NCBI GenBank assembly: GCA_024693415.1
Contig: JAILKX010000038.1
Span: 1 to 64,000 of the forward strand
Reading direction: 5' to 3'
Source of the DNA: Bacilli bacterium
Lineage (GTDB): Bacteria > Bacillota_I > Bacilli_A > RFN20 > CAG-826
Length of the DNA stretch: 64,000 bases
The translations under genes and the position numbers were made by a program. The notes below the pieces were generated by a model. The model was not told the DNA's origin and searched no databases. It saw nothing but the letters and a program-made list of their open reading frames with translations. Below, in pieces: positions 14,857 to 21,489 of the stretch (the first letter of the stretch is position 1; the number at the start of each line of letters is the position of its first letter).

Positions 14857-16053
14857 TTAGTTCTCGATGTCTTTGAGCTCGGCTTTGAGGGAATCCGTGA
14901 CCATGTCGCGGAATTTCTTCTTCTTGCGGATGACCGGCATCGGGTGGTTGAGGTCGTTGAGCTTGTTGGCGCCTTTCTTCTCTTCGTCGGAAGCGGTGGG
15001 GCGGTTCTGGGAATCCTCGGGGTTGACGGTGATCTGGTTGAAGGGGACGGTGATGTCGTTGGCGCGGCACATGAGGTAGATCTCCCTCTTGATGTCCCTG
15101 TCGACCTGGAAGCGGTCGCCTTCCAAGCAGTAGCAGAGGAATAGTAGCGACACGCCGGCGGCGGTGAACTTGGAGACGCCTTTGTAGTAGAGGCCCTCGG
15201 TGATCTGCGGGATGTGTTTGGTGATCCTATCGAGGTTCTTGGCGATGATGCCCTCGACCCTCTTGAGGTCCTCGTTGAAGCCGATGTCGAACTCGACGCA
15301 GACCATGGTCGGGAGGCGCGAGATGTTGACGACGGTCGTGATCGAGGAGTTGGTGATCGATTTGATGTTGCCGGAGGGGTCGGTGATCTTGGTGGTCTTG
15401 AGGCCGATCGAGGTGACGGTGCCCCTGAAGCCATCGACGATGACGAGGTCGCCGACGGAGAAGTAGTCGTCGAAGACGATGAAGAGGCCGCTGACGATAT
15501 CCTGGATCAAGGTTTGGCAGCCCAAGCCGATGATGAGGGTCAATACCCCAAGCCCGGCGACGACCGAGGCGACGTCGACGCCCCAGGCGGTCAGCACGAG
15601 GGCGACCGCGACGAGGATCGTGACGTATTTGACGCAGGATTTGACGAGGCTTCCGATGGTCTTCGACTTCTGGTTCTTGTTGAACGTGAGCCGGATGATG
15701 ACGTTCAGGATGAAGTAGATGACGATCGCGAAGACGACGATGACCGCGGTCATGATGACCGCGGGGACCGAGCTCGCGACCCACATGCCCATCGCGACGA
15801 AGCCGTTCTCGACGCCTTCGCCGAGGATCAGGTCGCCGATCTCGTCGCCGAAGATCTGGCGGATGAAGGCGACGGCGATCAATAGCCCGACGAACATGAG
15901 GAAGACGATCCCCATGAACACGATGCGCCCGATGCGCACCTTATCCTTCTGGACATTCTCGATGAACGAGCCCTTCTCCGCTTCGCGCTTGATCTGCTCG
16001 GCGGAGGAGATGCTTTGCTCTCCTTGCTGATTCTGATTCTTTTCTTCTTCCAT
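14857..16053 (-). CDS. mscS: Small-conductance mechanosensitive channel, MscS family
   Basis: Membrane tension valve that releases solutes on osmotic downshock. The 398-residue protein has a charged cytoplasmic N-terminus, three or four membrane helices (about residues 44-68, 92-118, 138-165), the pore-lining Gly/Ala-rich helix (VASVVAGLGVLTLIIGLGCQ), then the beta domain with the family pattern FSVGDLVIVDGFRGTV and VTSIGLKTTKI, and DPSGNIKSITNSSI where MscS usually has an N-x-x-I/V motif. A tail of about 50 charged residues follows the C-terminal alpha/beta domain. ATG at 16053 is supported by GAGGAGG. It sits 12 nt after a short membrane protein gene in the same operon. Confidence 0.93.
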   Translation of the reverse strand: MEEEKNQNQQGEQSISSAEQIKREAEKGSFIENVQKDKVRIGRIVFMGIVFLMFVGLLIAVAFIRQIFGDEIGDLILGEGVENGFVAMGMWVASSVPAVIMTAVIVVFAIVIYFILNVIIRLTFNKNQKSKTIGSLVKSCVKYVTILVAVALVLTAWGVDVASVVAGLGVLTLIIGLGCQTLIQDIVSGLFIVFDDYFSVGDLVIVDGFRGTVTSIGLKTTKITDPSGNIKSITNSSITTVVNISRLPTMVCVEFDIGFNEDLKRVEGIIAKNLDRITKHIPQITEGLYYKGVSKFTAAGVSLLFLCYCLEGDRFQVDRDIKREIYLMCRANDITVPFNQITVNPEDSQNRPTASDEEKKGANKLNDLNHPMPVIRKKKKFRDMVTDSLKAELKDIEN

Positions 16054-16065
16054 GCTGGGTCCTCC

Positions 16066-16587
16066 TCATTGGATGATGTAGGTCTGCTTTAGCAGGGTTT
16101 TGTGGTAATCGAGGGTGTTGGCCACGTAGATCTCGCAGGTGAACGTGAGCACCTCGTTCGGGATGGCGACCTCGTCGGAGAAGGTCCCCCCATCGGTGAT
16201 CGTCTTGACGTAGAAGGCATCATCGTAGGAAGCCGCGTCGAATAGGGATATGTACGAGGCGTATTTGCTGGCCTTGGTGATCTCGAACGAATACGAGAAC
16301 GTGCGGTCGACGAGGGAGAACGAGGAATTGGAGATCTTCGGGTCGCTTCCGAAGAACGAATTGGTGATGAGCACCCCTCCGGTCCCGGCCGAGATCGCGA
16401 CCGTCACGAGGGCCGCGGCTTTCTTGGACGCCCTCTTGACGCGCTGGTTCTTGGCGTAGAGGGTGCCCTCGCCCGTATTGTCTGGAAGCTTCACCGAAAG
16501 CTCGTCGGACTGGCCGACGTTGTCGAACGCGGACTGATTGGGGGTCGCGACGTTGTCGAATGCGATGCTGTTCTCTCCGTTGACCAT
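16066..16587 (-). CDS. Hypothetical single-pass membrane protein
   Basis: A 173-residue protein. The first 60 residues are polar and contain a duplicated FDNV-A/G-x-P/S motif (AFDNVATPNQSAFDNVG), followed by a basic patch (RVKRASKKAAA), one membrane helix (ALVTVAISAGTGGVLIT) and an exported domain of about 90 residues with beta-strand character ending in KQTYIIQ. This is the layout of a type II membrane protein. I do not recognise it. It precedes mscS by 12 nt, so the two are co-transcribed; a link to envelope stress is inference. Confidence 0.8.
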   Translation of the reverse strand: MVNGENSIAFDNVATPNQSAFDNVGQSDELSVKLPDNTGEGTLYAKNQRVKRASKKAAALVTVAISAGTGGVLITNSFFGSDPKISNSSFSLVDRTFSYSFEITKASKYASYISLFDAASYDDAFYVKTITDGGTFSDEVAIPNEVLTFTCEIYVANTLDYHKTLLKQTYIIQ

Positions 16588-16598
16588 AGCCTAAATAG

Positions 16599-16620
16599 TT
16601 TCCTTGATTCAGCAAGGAAA
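16599..16620. promoter_or_regulatory. Perfect inverted repeat between divergent genes
   Basis: TTTCCTTG and CAAGGAAA are separated by ATTCAG. It lies 12 nt upstream of the hypothetical/mscS operon start and about 50 bp from the divergent HAD gene promoter, so it could be an operator or an early attenuator. Its role is inferred from position only. Confidence 0.4.
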
Positions 16621-16682
16621 AGCAAGAACGATGCGTACGCGTGCGTGGACTAACGGCTTGGATTGTTTATAATATTGCCCGT

Positions 16683-17321
16683 ATGAACGAAAGCGTGATC
16701 TTCGATTTGGATGGGACCCTGTGGGATTCCTCGGCGGAAGTGGCGGCCTCCTGGAATGAGGTTTTGCATGAATTCGTGGGGGACGTGTATTCGTTTTCGC
16801 GCGAAACGGTGCTCGCCCAGATGGGGCTCGTCATGGAGGACATCGGCCGCAACATCACCCCGGAAGAGCTCACCGGGGACGACAAGGAGAACTTCGTCAA
16901 GGTCTGCTTCAAGCGCGAGGTCGAATACCTGAAGACCCATCCCGGCCGGCTCTTTGAGGGCGAGGTCGAAACCCTGAGGTCGCTTAAGGAAGCGGGGTAC
17001 CGCCTCTTCATCGTGAGCAATTGCCAGTCCGGCTACATCGAAACCTATCTGAATGCTTTGGGCGAAAGCCTGTTCGAGGGGCATCTCTGCTACGACGACA
17101 CCAAGAAGCCCAAGGATTTCACGATCCGCGCCCTGATGGAGAAGCACGGGATCGGAAAAGCCCTCTATGTCGGCGATACCGCGACCGACGAGGCCGCCTC
17201 TAGCGGCGCCCGCATCCCCTTCATCCACGCCGCCTATGGATTCGGCGTAGCCAAGGATCCGGAGGGCAGAATCTCCGACATCCGCGACCTTCCGCGCGAA
17301 ATTAAGCGCATATTCGGCTAA
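16683..17321 (+). CDS. HAD-superfamily phosphatase, phosphoglycolate phosphatase-like
   Basis: Cytoplasmic phosphohydrolase of 213 residues. Motif I is IFDLDGTLWDS (nucleophile and acid Asp), motif II VSNCQSG, motif III KPKDF, motif IV YVGDTATDEAA, with an alpha-helical cap between motifs I and II as in the Gph/PGM-beta group. The substrate cannot be read from sequence. Start choice: ATG at 16683 gives a protein beginning exactly at motif I; an upstream in-frame ATG exists, but a perfect TATAAT (16668-16673) lies only 9 nt before 16683 and there is no ribosome site, so the mRNA is probably leaderless. Confidence 0.92.
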   Translation: MNESVIFDLDGTLWDSSAEVAASWNEVLHEFVGDVYSFSRETVLAQMGLVMEDIGRNITPEELTGDDKENFVKVCFKREVEYLKTHPGRLFEGEVETLRSLKEAGYRLFIVSNCQSGYIETYLNALGESLFEGHLCYDDTKKPKDFTIRALMEKHGIGKALYVGDTATDEAASSGARIPFIHAAYGFGVAKDPEGRISDIRDLPREIKRIFG

Positions 17322-17383
17322 CTATGGTTGCCTATTCCCGAAAGTTCATTAAAATGAAAGGAAGCAGAAAGGCAGGCATTCAT

Positions 17384-17788
17384 ATGGACGATGGATTCGA
17401 GAATCCCAACATCGATGAAATCGGCTTTAAGGCCGACGGCTATCTTTCGCCGTCCCAGCAGGAGATCGCGAGCGCCAAGAACGCCGAGATCAAGAGGATG
17501 GGCGACCAGATCGCTTTGGTGAACCTGATCGACGGCTTCGTCCGCAGCAACGGTAAAGCCGACGAGAAGTACCTGAACCTCTATGAATCCCTTTCGAAGC
17601 TCGGCGACCTCTTCGCCCACAGCGGGGACTATCCGTCCAACGTCGCCGACACGATCCCTTTCTCCTACGCGATGGTCTATTTCTCCTACCTGGTCCTGAC
17701 CGGGGTCATTTCGGAGAAGGACATCGAGGAAATGAAGGCGCGCTCCTTCGGCGCGTTCCCCCAACCGAACAAGATCGCCAAAGCCTAA
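17384..17788 (+). CDS. Hypothetical protein, first gene of a four-gene operon
   Basis: A 134-residue soluble, mainly helical acidic protein with no recognised family. It begins MDDGFENPNIDEIGF and has amphipathic helices such as SAKNAEIKRMGDQIALVNL. I prefer ATG at 17384 over earlier in-frame starts because a plausible promoter (TTGCCT, 16 bp, TAAAAT) lies just upstream and GAAAGGCAGG serves as a ribosome site. The next gene follows after 19 nt with its own strong ribosome site. It is the head of a tight operon ending in a large membrane protein; function unknown. Confidence 0.75.
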   Translation: MDDGFENPNIDEIGFKADGYLSPSQQEIASAKNAEIKRMGDQIALVNLIDGFVRSNGKADEKYLNLYESLSKLGDLFAHSGDYPSNVADTIPFSYAMVYFSYLVLTGVISEKDIEEMKARSFGAFPQPNKIAKA

Positions 17789-17807
17789 TATCAGGAGGTA
17801 ATTCAGC

Positions 17808-18077
17808 ATGGATCCGAACAAGACCGTGGAGAACAGAATCGCGGAAAAGAAGAAGGAAGTGACCTTCCTTTTCGCCAAAGCCGACGCGGAATTCGCCAAC
17901 GGGGTCAACCCTTTGGCCGACGCTCAGGTGTCGAGCATCAATTCCGCCGACCAGGAAATGACCGACCTCCTCAATCAGTCGACGCGCATCTGCAAGAGGT
18001 CCTTTGAGCGCATCGACCAGCAGGGCGTCGACAGCCTGATGGCGGAATACGACAGGATCTGCAAAGGAGGGAAATGA
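17808..18077 (+). CDS. Small helical hypothetical protein
   Basis: An 89-residue, highly charged, all-helical protein (MDPNKTVENRIAEKKKEV onwards) with no membrane segment and no known motif. A perfect AGGAGG ribosome site precedes ATG by 10 nt. Its stop overlaps the start of the next gene by 4 nt (ATGA), implying translational coupling and probably matched stoichiometry with its neighbours. Confidence 0.8.
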   Translation: MDPNKTVENRIAEKKKEVTFLFAKADAEFANGVNPLADAQVSSINSADQEMTDLLNQSTRICKRSFERIDQQGVDSLMAEYDRICKGGK

Positions 18078-18679
18078 AGATGGCCTTGCGTTTATTTAGG
18101 AAATCCAAACCCGCCCCCGAAGCGGAAGTAGCCCCCGAGAAGGAGATCGCCCCCGAAGAAGAGGCGGCCCCCGAAACCGAAGCCGTCCACGAAGCAGAGG
18201 CGGTTATTGAAGAAGAAGCCGTCCCCGAAGAAGAGGCGGTTATTGAAGAAGAAGCCGTCCCCGAAGCAGAGGCGGTTATTGAAGAAGCCGCCCCTGCGTC
18301 GGAAAAGGCCCCGGAAGAGTATGCTTCGGTAGAAGCGGAAGCTTCCGAATCGGCGAGCACGCCCGACGTCGGCCCAACCACCGAAGAGATATTGGAACTC
18401 GACCAGGCGCTTCAGAAATTGAACGACCGCAAGGCCGAGGCGCAGGCCGAACTCGACGCGCTCAATGAAAGGATCGCCGAATTGTCCGGCACAAGGCCTT
18501 ACGAAAAGGCCGAGGAATGGATCGCCTCCGGAAACGAGGAACTCGCTAAACTCGCCCAAAAAGAGCTGGCGTCCCTCAACCATTTCAAGCAGATCCTCGA
18601 CGAGATCAACAACATGATCCGCGCGATTGAGCTCGAGGCCAAGAGCGCCAGAATCAAGAATGGGGAGAACGTGCTATGA
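18074..18679 (+). CDS. Acidic-repeat coiled-coil protein of the four-gene operon
   Basis: A 201-residue protein. A short basic N-terminus (MKMALRLFRKSKPAP) is followed by about 80 residues of Glu/Ala/Val/Pro repeats built on a 12-residue unit (AVIEEEAVPEEE), then a helical coiled-coil domain of about 100 residues (LDQALQKLNDRKAEAQAELD). The start overlaps the preceding gene by 4 nt and its end overlaps the next gene by 4 nt. No family recognised. The flexible acidic arm with a coiled coil suggests a tether or scaffold, which is inference. Confidence 0.82.
   Translation: MKMALRLFRKSKPAPEAEVAPEKEIAPEEEAAPETEAVHEAEAVIEEEAVPEEEAVIEEEAVPEAEAVIEEAAPASEKAPEEYASVEAEASESASTPDVGPTTEEILELDQALQKLNDRKAEAQAELDALNERIAELSGTRPYEKAEEWIASGNEELAKLAQKELASLNHFKQILDEINNMIRAIELEAKSARIKNGENVL
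18199..18290 (+). repeat. 36-bp tandem repeat in coding sequence
   Basis: Units start at 18199, 18235 and 18271; the first two are nearly identical 36-mers beginning GGCGGTTATTGAAGAAGAAG, the third is partial. They encode the AVIEEEAVPEEE repeat, so copy number can change without a frameshift. Confidence 0.85.
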
Positions 18680-20568
18680 CCGAACTCGAATACGAAAAGC
18701 TTCTCGCCGAGAAGGAAGAGATCGCCGCCGAGATCCCCGTCATCGAGGATCAGAAGAAAAAGGCAAAAGCCAGATTGGAGAGGCTCGAGAAGGCGTTTTC
18801 GGCGCCCGAGATCTCGCTTGAGCACGCCGAAGCAGCGGTGGCGCGCCTGGAAGACCACGCCAAAAAGCTTGCGGTGATCAAGGAATCGCTGAACGGCGTC
18901 TATGGCCGCTACCGCAACGTCAAATTGGCCGAAGAATCCTTCAAGGCCTTCGTCAAAACGCTGATCGGCTGGTTCAAGAAAGCCGCAGCCCTCGCCGATC
19001 TGAACCTTTTCGAGGAGGCGAAGCTCGCCCTTCATAAAGCGAAGCTTGAAATCGATGGCGCCGATTTCGGATTCGAGGCGAAGTCCATCGCCTTGGCCAA
19101 GGAGATGCTCGCCCATCGCAAAGCAGATCTTTACGCCCGCATCGCCGCCCCCAACCTCGCGGCAAACGATAAAAGCCTGCCTTTGGACGAGCTCAAGGAA
19201 TACATGGAGCTCGCCGAGAATCTGCCGACGAATTACATCGATCCCGCGGATAAGCCGTTCCATCTTTCCAAAGCGCTTGCGTTCCGCCTCCACGATCTTG
19301 CCCTTGACTCCAAACAGCTATCCGAACCGGACCTCGACATGCTCGACAGGCTGATCGCCCTCTACGATGAGCACCTCGACAAGGCCGACCTTTGCACCGA
19401 TGAGGTGAAGAAGTACGCCGAAGAGGTCAGGAAAGAGGCGATCCGCCATTTCAATGGGCTGGGTGCCCAAGCCGTTGAGGAGCGCAGCCAGGAAAAGGCG
19501 GCCAAGATGCTCGAGAGAAAGCGCCCTTGGCTCATCGATTCCATCGCCAATCCCTCCATCAAGGATTCCGAGACCGAAGCCGACCTGCCCAAGAATATGC
19601 TCCTTGAGGCGAATGCCGGCATGGATTCCGCCGAATACAAAGGCGTCACCGATTCCCTCGCCGCCAAGCCCGGCGACGAATCCTATGAGCTTCTCGCCGC
19701 TCTGCTCGCCGCCAAAGAACTCGAAGAGACCAAACTCAACATCCTGATGGATTCCATCAAAGCTTGGTCGCTTGATGACAAGGTGGCGATGTTCGCCTTG
19801 GCGATCCGCGACGAGGTTCCCGCCGAGCGCCTTGAGATGATTTACAAGTCGATTTTCAATACACGTCCCTTACGGATTGACCTCGTGAAGAGGGCGGAAG
19901 ACCTTCTGCTCCTCAGGACGAGCGCCCCGGAAAAATGCAAATCCCGCTTCGAATCCCTCCTCAAGGGATTGCTGCGCAGCCCGCGTGCGAAGCGCATTGC
20001 CACAAAGGCAAACGACGAGCACGTGCATGCCCTTTATCCGCACAAGAAGTTCAAGGAACCGATCGGCAAGCCCGCCAAGAAGACCGAGGTCAAATCCTGG
20101 TCGGTCGGCTTCATGTTCTTCTATGTGCTGCTCGCGCTGATCGTGCCTCTCGCCCTTGCCGCGGCCGGGTTCTATCTGTGCTATCTCTATGATTTGAGCC
20201 AATACCTGACCGATTTCGGCATCGCCGCGCCGCTGTTCCTCTTCCTATTCCCGTTCATCTTCTTCATCGGGAAGCGCTATGGCTTCGATGAGCGCGGATC
20301 GCAGAACGCGAGGCGCGTGCTGACGCTATTCTCGATCATCGCTTTTGGCGTATCCCTTGTTTATTTCATCCTTCCGGATACCCTTGAGATCATCAAAGGA
20401 TGGGCCTATGCGCTGATGGTTTGCGGCTGGTCCTTGCTGATCTTCCCTTCCATCGCCTTCCGCGAGAAAAAGAATTTCTGGAAGTTCGGCGTGTTCTCCT
20501 TCGCCGTCTTGGTCGGCATCGCCAACGTCGTCTTCATGGTCCTCAGGATGACCGGCGTCTTGGCTTGA
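18676..20568 (+). CDS. Large coiled-coil protein with C-terminal membrane domain
   Basis: A 630-residue protein. The first roughly 100 residues are coiled coil (EEIAAEIPVIEDQKKKAKAR), the middle (100-460) is helical and acidic with possible repeat structure, and the last 160 residues carry five or six membrane helices (FMFFYVLLALIVPLALAAAG through VLVGIANVVFMVLRM). I recognise no domain. It is the last gene of a four-gene operon joined by ATGA overlaps, so the cytoplasmic products upstream probably act with this membrane anchor. No catalytic motif is visible; a structural, trafficking or envelope role is possible. Confidence 0.85.
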   Translation: MTELEYEKLLAEKEEIAAEIPVIEDQKKKAKARLERLEKAFSAPEISLEHAEAAVARLEDHAKKLAVIKESLNGVYGRYRNVKLAEESFKAFVKTLIGWFKKAAALADLNLFEEAKLALHKAKLEIDGADFGFEAKSIALAKEMLAHRKADLYARIAAPNLAANDKSLPLDELKEYMELAENLPTNYIDPADKPFHLSKALAFRLHDLALDSKQLSEPDLDMLDRLIALYDEHLDKADLCTDEVKKYAEEVRKEAIRHFNGLGAQAVEERSQEKAAKMLERKRPWLIDSIANPSIKDSETEADLPKNMLLEANAGMDSAEYKGVTDSLAAKPGDESYELLAALLAAKELEETKLNILMDSIKAWSLDDKVAMFALAIRDEVPAERLEMIYKSIFNTRPLRIDLVKRAEDLLLLRTSAPEKCKSRFESLLKGLLRSPRAKRIATKANDEHVHALYPHKKFKEPIGKPAKKTEVKSWSVGFMFFYVLLALIVPLALAAAGFYLCYLYDLSQYLTDFGIAAPLFLFLFPFIFFIGKRYGFDERGSQNARRVLTLFSIIAFGVSLVYFILPDTLEIIKGWAYALMVCGWSLLIFPSIAFREKKNFWKFGVFSFAVLVGIANVVFMVLRMTGVLA

Positions 20569-20571
20569 TCC

Positions 20572-20901
20572 CTATTTCGATTTGATTTCGTTGTATTTTT
20601 TAGAAGAGCCGCGGCAAAGGTCCGGCGGATACTTTTCCTCGTTTTTCGCCATCTTGTCCATGACGATCTTATCGACGTCGATGCCGTATTTGTCGGCGAG
20701 CATATAGCAGTAGGTGAGGACATCGGCCAATTCCTCCTCCACTTTCTCTACGCTTCTTTCCTTTTCCGACCATTGGAAGACTTCGAGCAGTTCCGCCGCC
20801 TCGATGACGATGGATTTGGCGAGATTGCTCCCGGTGTGGAATTGGTCCCAGTCGCGGTCGGCGACGAATTTGCGGATCCTGGCAATGATTTCTTGGTTCA
20901 T
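20572..20901 (-). CDS. MazG-like nucleotide pyrophosphohydrolase
   Basis: A 109-residue house-cleaning enzyme that should hydrolyse non-canonical or excess dNTPs to dNMP and PPi. The all-alpha NTP-PPase motifs are clear: EAAELLEVFQWSEKE with metal-binding Glu residues, then EELADVLTYCYMLADKYGID. Length and the RDWDQFHTGSNLAKSI segment match the short MazG-like/dCTPase group. ATG at 20901 was chosen because the earlier in-frame ATGs lie upstream of the promoter: TTGAGC, 17 bp, TAGAAT (20909-20914), then 7 nt to ATG with no ribosome site. The mRNA is probably leaderless. A consensus cre site lies upstream. Confidence 0.92.
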   Translation of the reverse strand: MNQEIIARIRKFVADRDWDQFHTGSNLAKSIVIEAAELLEVFQWSEKERSVEKVEEELADVLTYCYMLADKYGIDVDKIVMDKMAKNEEKYPPDLCRGSSKKYNEIKSK

Positions 20902-20955
20902 AGCCACAATTCTAATCCGAGTTCCCACAACGCTCAATGACCGATGGTTTTTTGC

Positions 20956-20969
20956 TGTAAGCGTTTTCA
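20956..20969. promoter_or_regulatory. Catabolite-responsive element (cre) consensus match
   Basis: TGTAAGCGTTTTCA matches all 14 positions of the CcpA consensus TGWAANCGNTNWCA. It lies between the divergent promoters of the MazG-like gene (19 bp upstream of its -35) and marR (22 bp upstream of its -35). CcpA or another LacI-family protein is the likely binder; neither is encoded in this window. Confidence 0.6.
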
Positions 20970-20991
20970 TGAAAAGTTGCGAGCATTGCGG

Positions 20992-21046
20992 TTGAATCCA
21001 CCGCATCAAATACTATACTTAACGCTAGAAAGTTTTTAGGGTTAAG
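20992..21046 (+). promoter_or_regulatory. marR promoter with inverted-repeat operator
   Basis: TTGAAT (20992-20997), 16 bp, TATACT (21014-21019) form the promoter. Overlapping the -10 and transcription start, CTTAACGCTA (21018-21027) and TAGGGTTAAG (21037-21046) form an inverted repeat with 9 of 10 matches and a 9-bp gap. The centre-to-centre distance of 19 bp suits a winged-helix dimer, so this is probably where the MarR protein represses its own operon. Confidence 0.65.
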
Positions 21047-21051
21047 TTTTT

Positions 21052-21489
21052 ATGGATGATCTGCAATTGCTAGCCTCGATGGCAGCGACCGTCAATTTGA
21101 TCGGCCAAAGCCTCCCAAGGGTTGGGAAAGGCATGTTCCCCTTCGTGTGGGCCGCCAGGAGCCGGGGCGGGCAAGCCACGTTGGGGCAGCTTTCTTCGAT
21201 CCTCGGCATTTCTTTGCCGCGATGCTCCAATCTTGCCAAAAGGCTGGAGGAAGAAGGGTATATCAAGCGAAGCAACGACCCATGCGACAAGCGGATCTGC
21301 TACGTCGAGGTTACCGAAGAGGGGGAGGAGTTCTTCCAGAACGGATGCAAGATGTGGCTTCGGTTCATCGCCGATTACCGCAAGAGGATCGGGGAAGAGA
21401 ATTTCGAGAACCTATTGAAGATCATGGAACTCACAAAGGAGTATCTCCGGGAAGAGTGCGCGCAGGGAGGAGCGGAAAACAATGCTTAA
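21052..21489 (+). CDS. MarR-family transcriptional regulator
   Basis: A 145-residue winged-helix regulator. The DNA-binding core is QATLGQLSSILGISLPRCSNLAKRLEEEGYI with the wing SNDPCDKRICYVEVTEEG, flanked by helical dimerisation segments. It overlaps the start of the downstream ABC transporter gene by 8 nt, so it almost certainly controls that transporter, by analogy with MarR-controlled exporters. Two cysteines in or near the DNA-binding part (CSN and CDKRIC) could allow redox sensing, but that is speculative. Confidence 0.92.
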   Translation: MDDLQLLASMAATVNLIGQSLPRVGKGMFPFVWAARSRGGQATLGQLSSILGISLPRCSNLAKRLEEEGYIKRSNDPCDKRICYVEVTEEGEEFFQNGCKMWLRFIADYRKRIGEENFENLLKIMELTKEYLREECAQGGAENNA

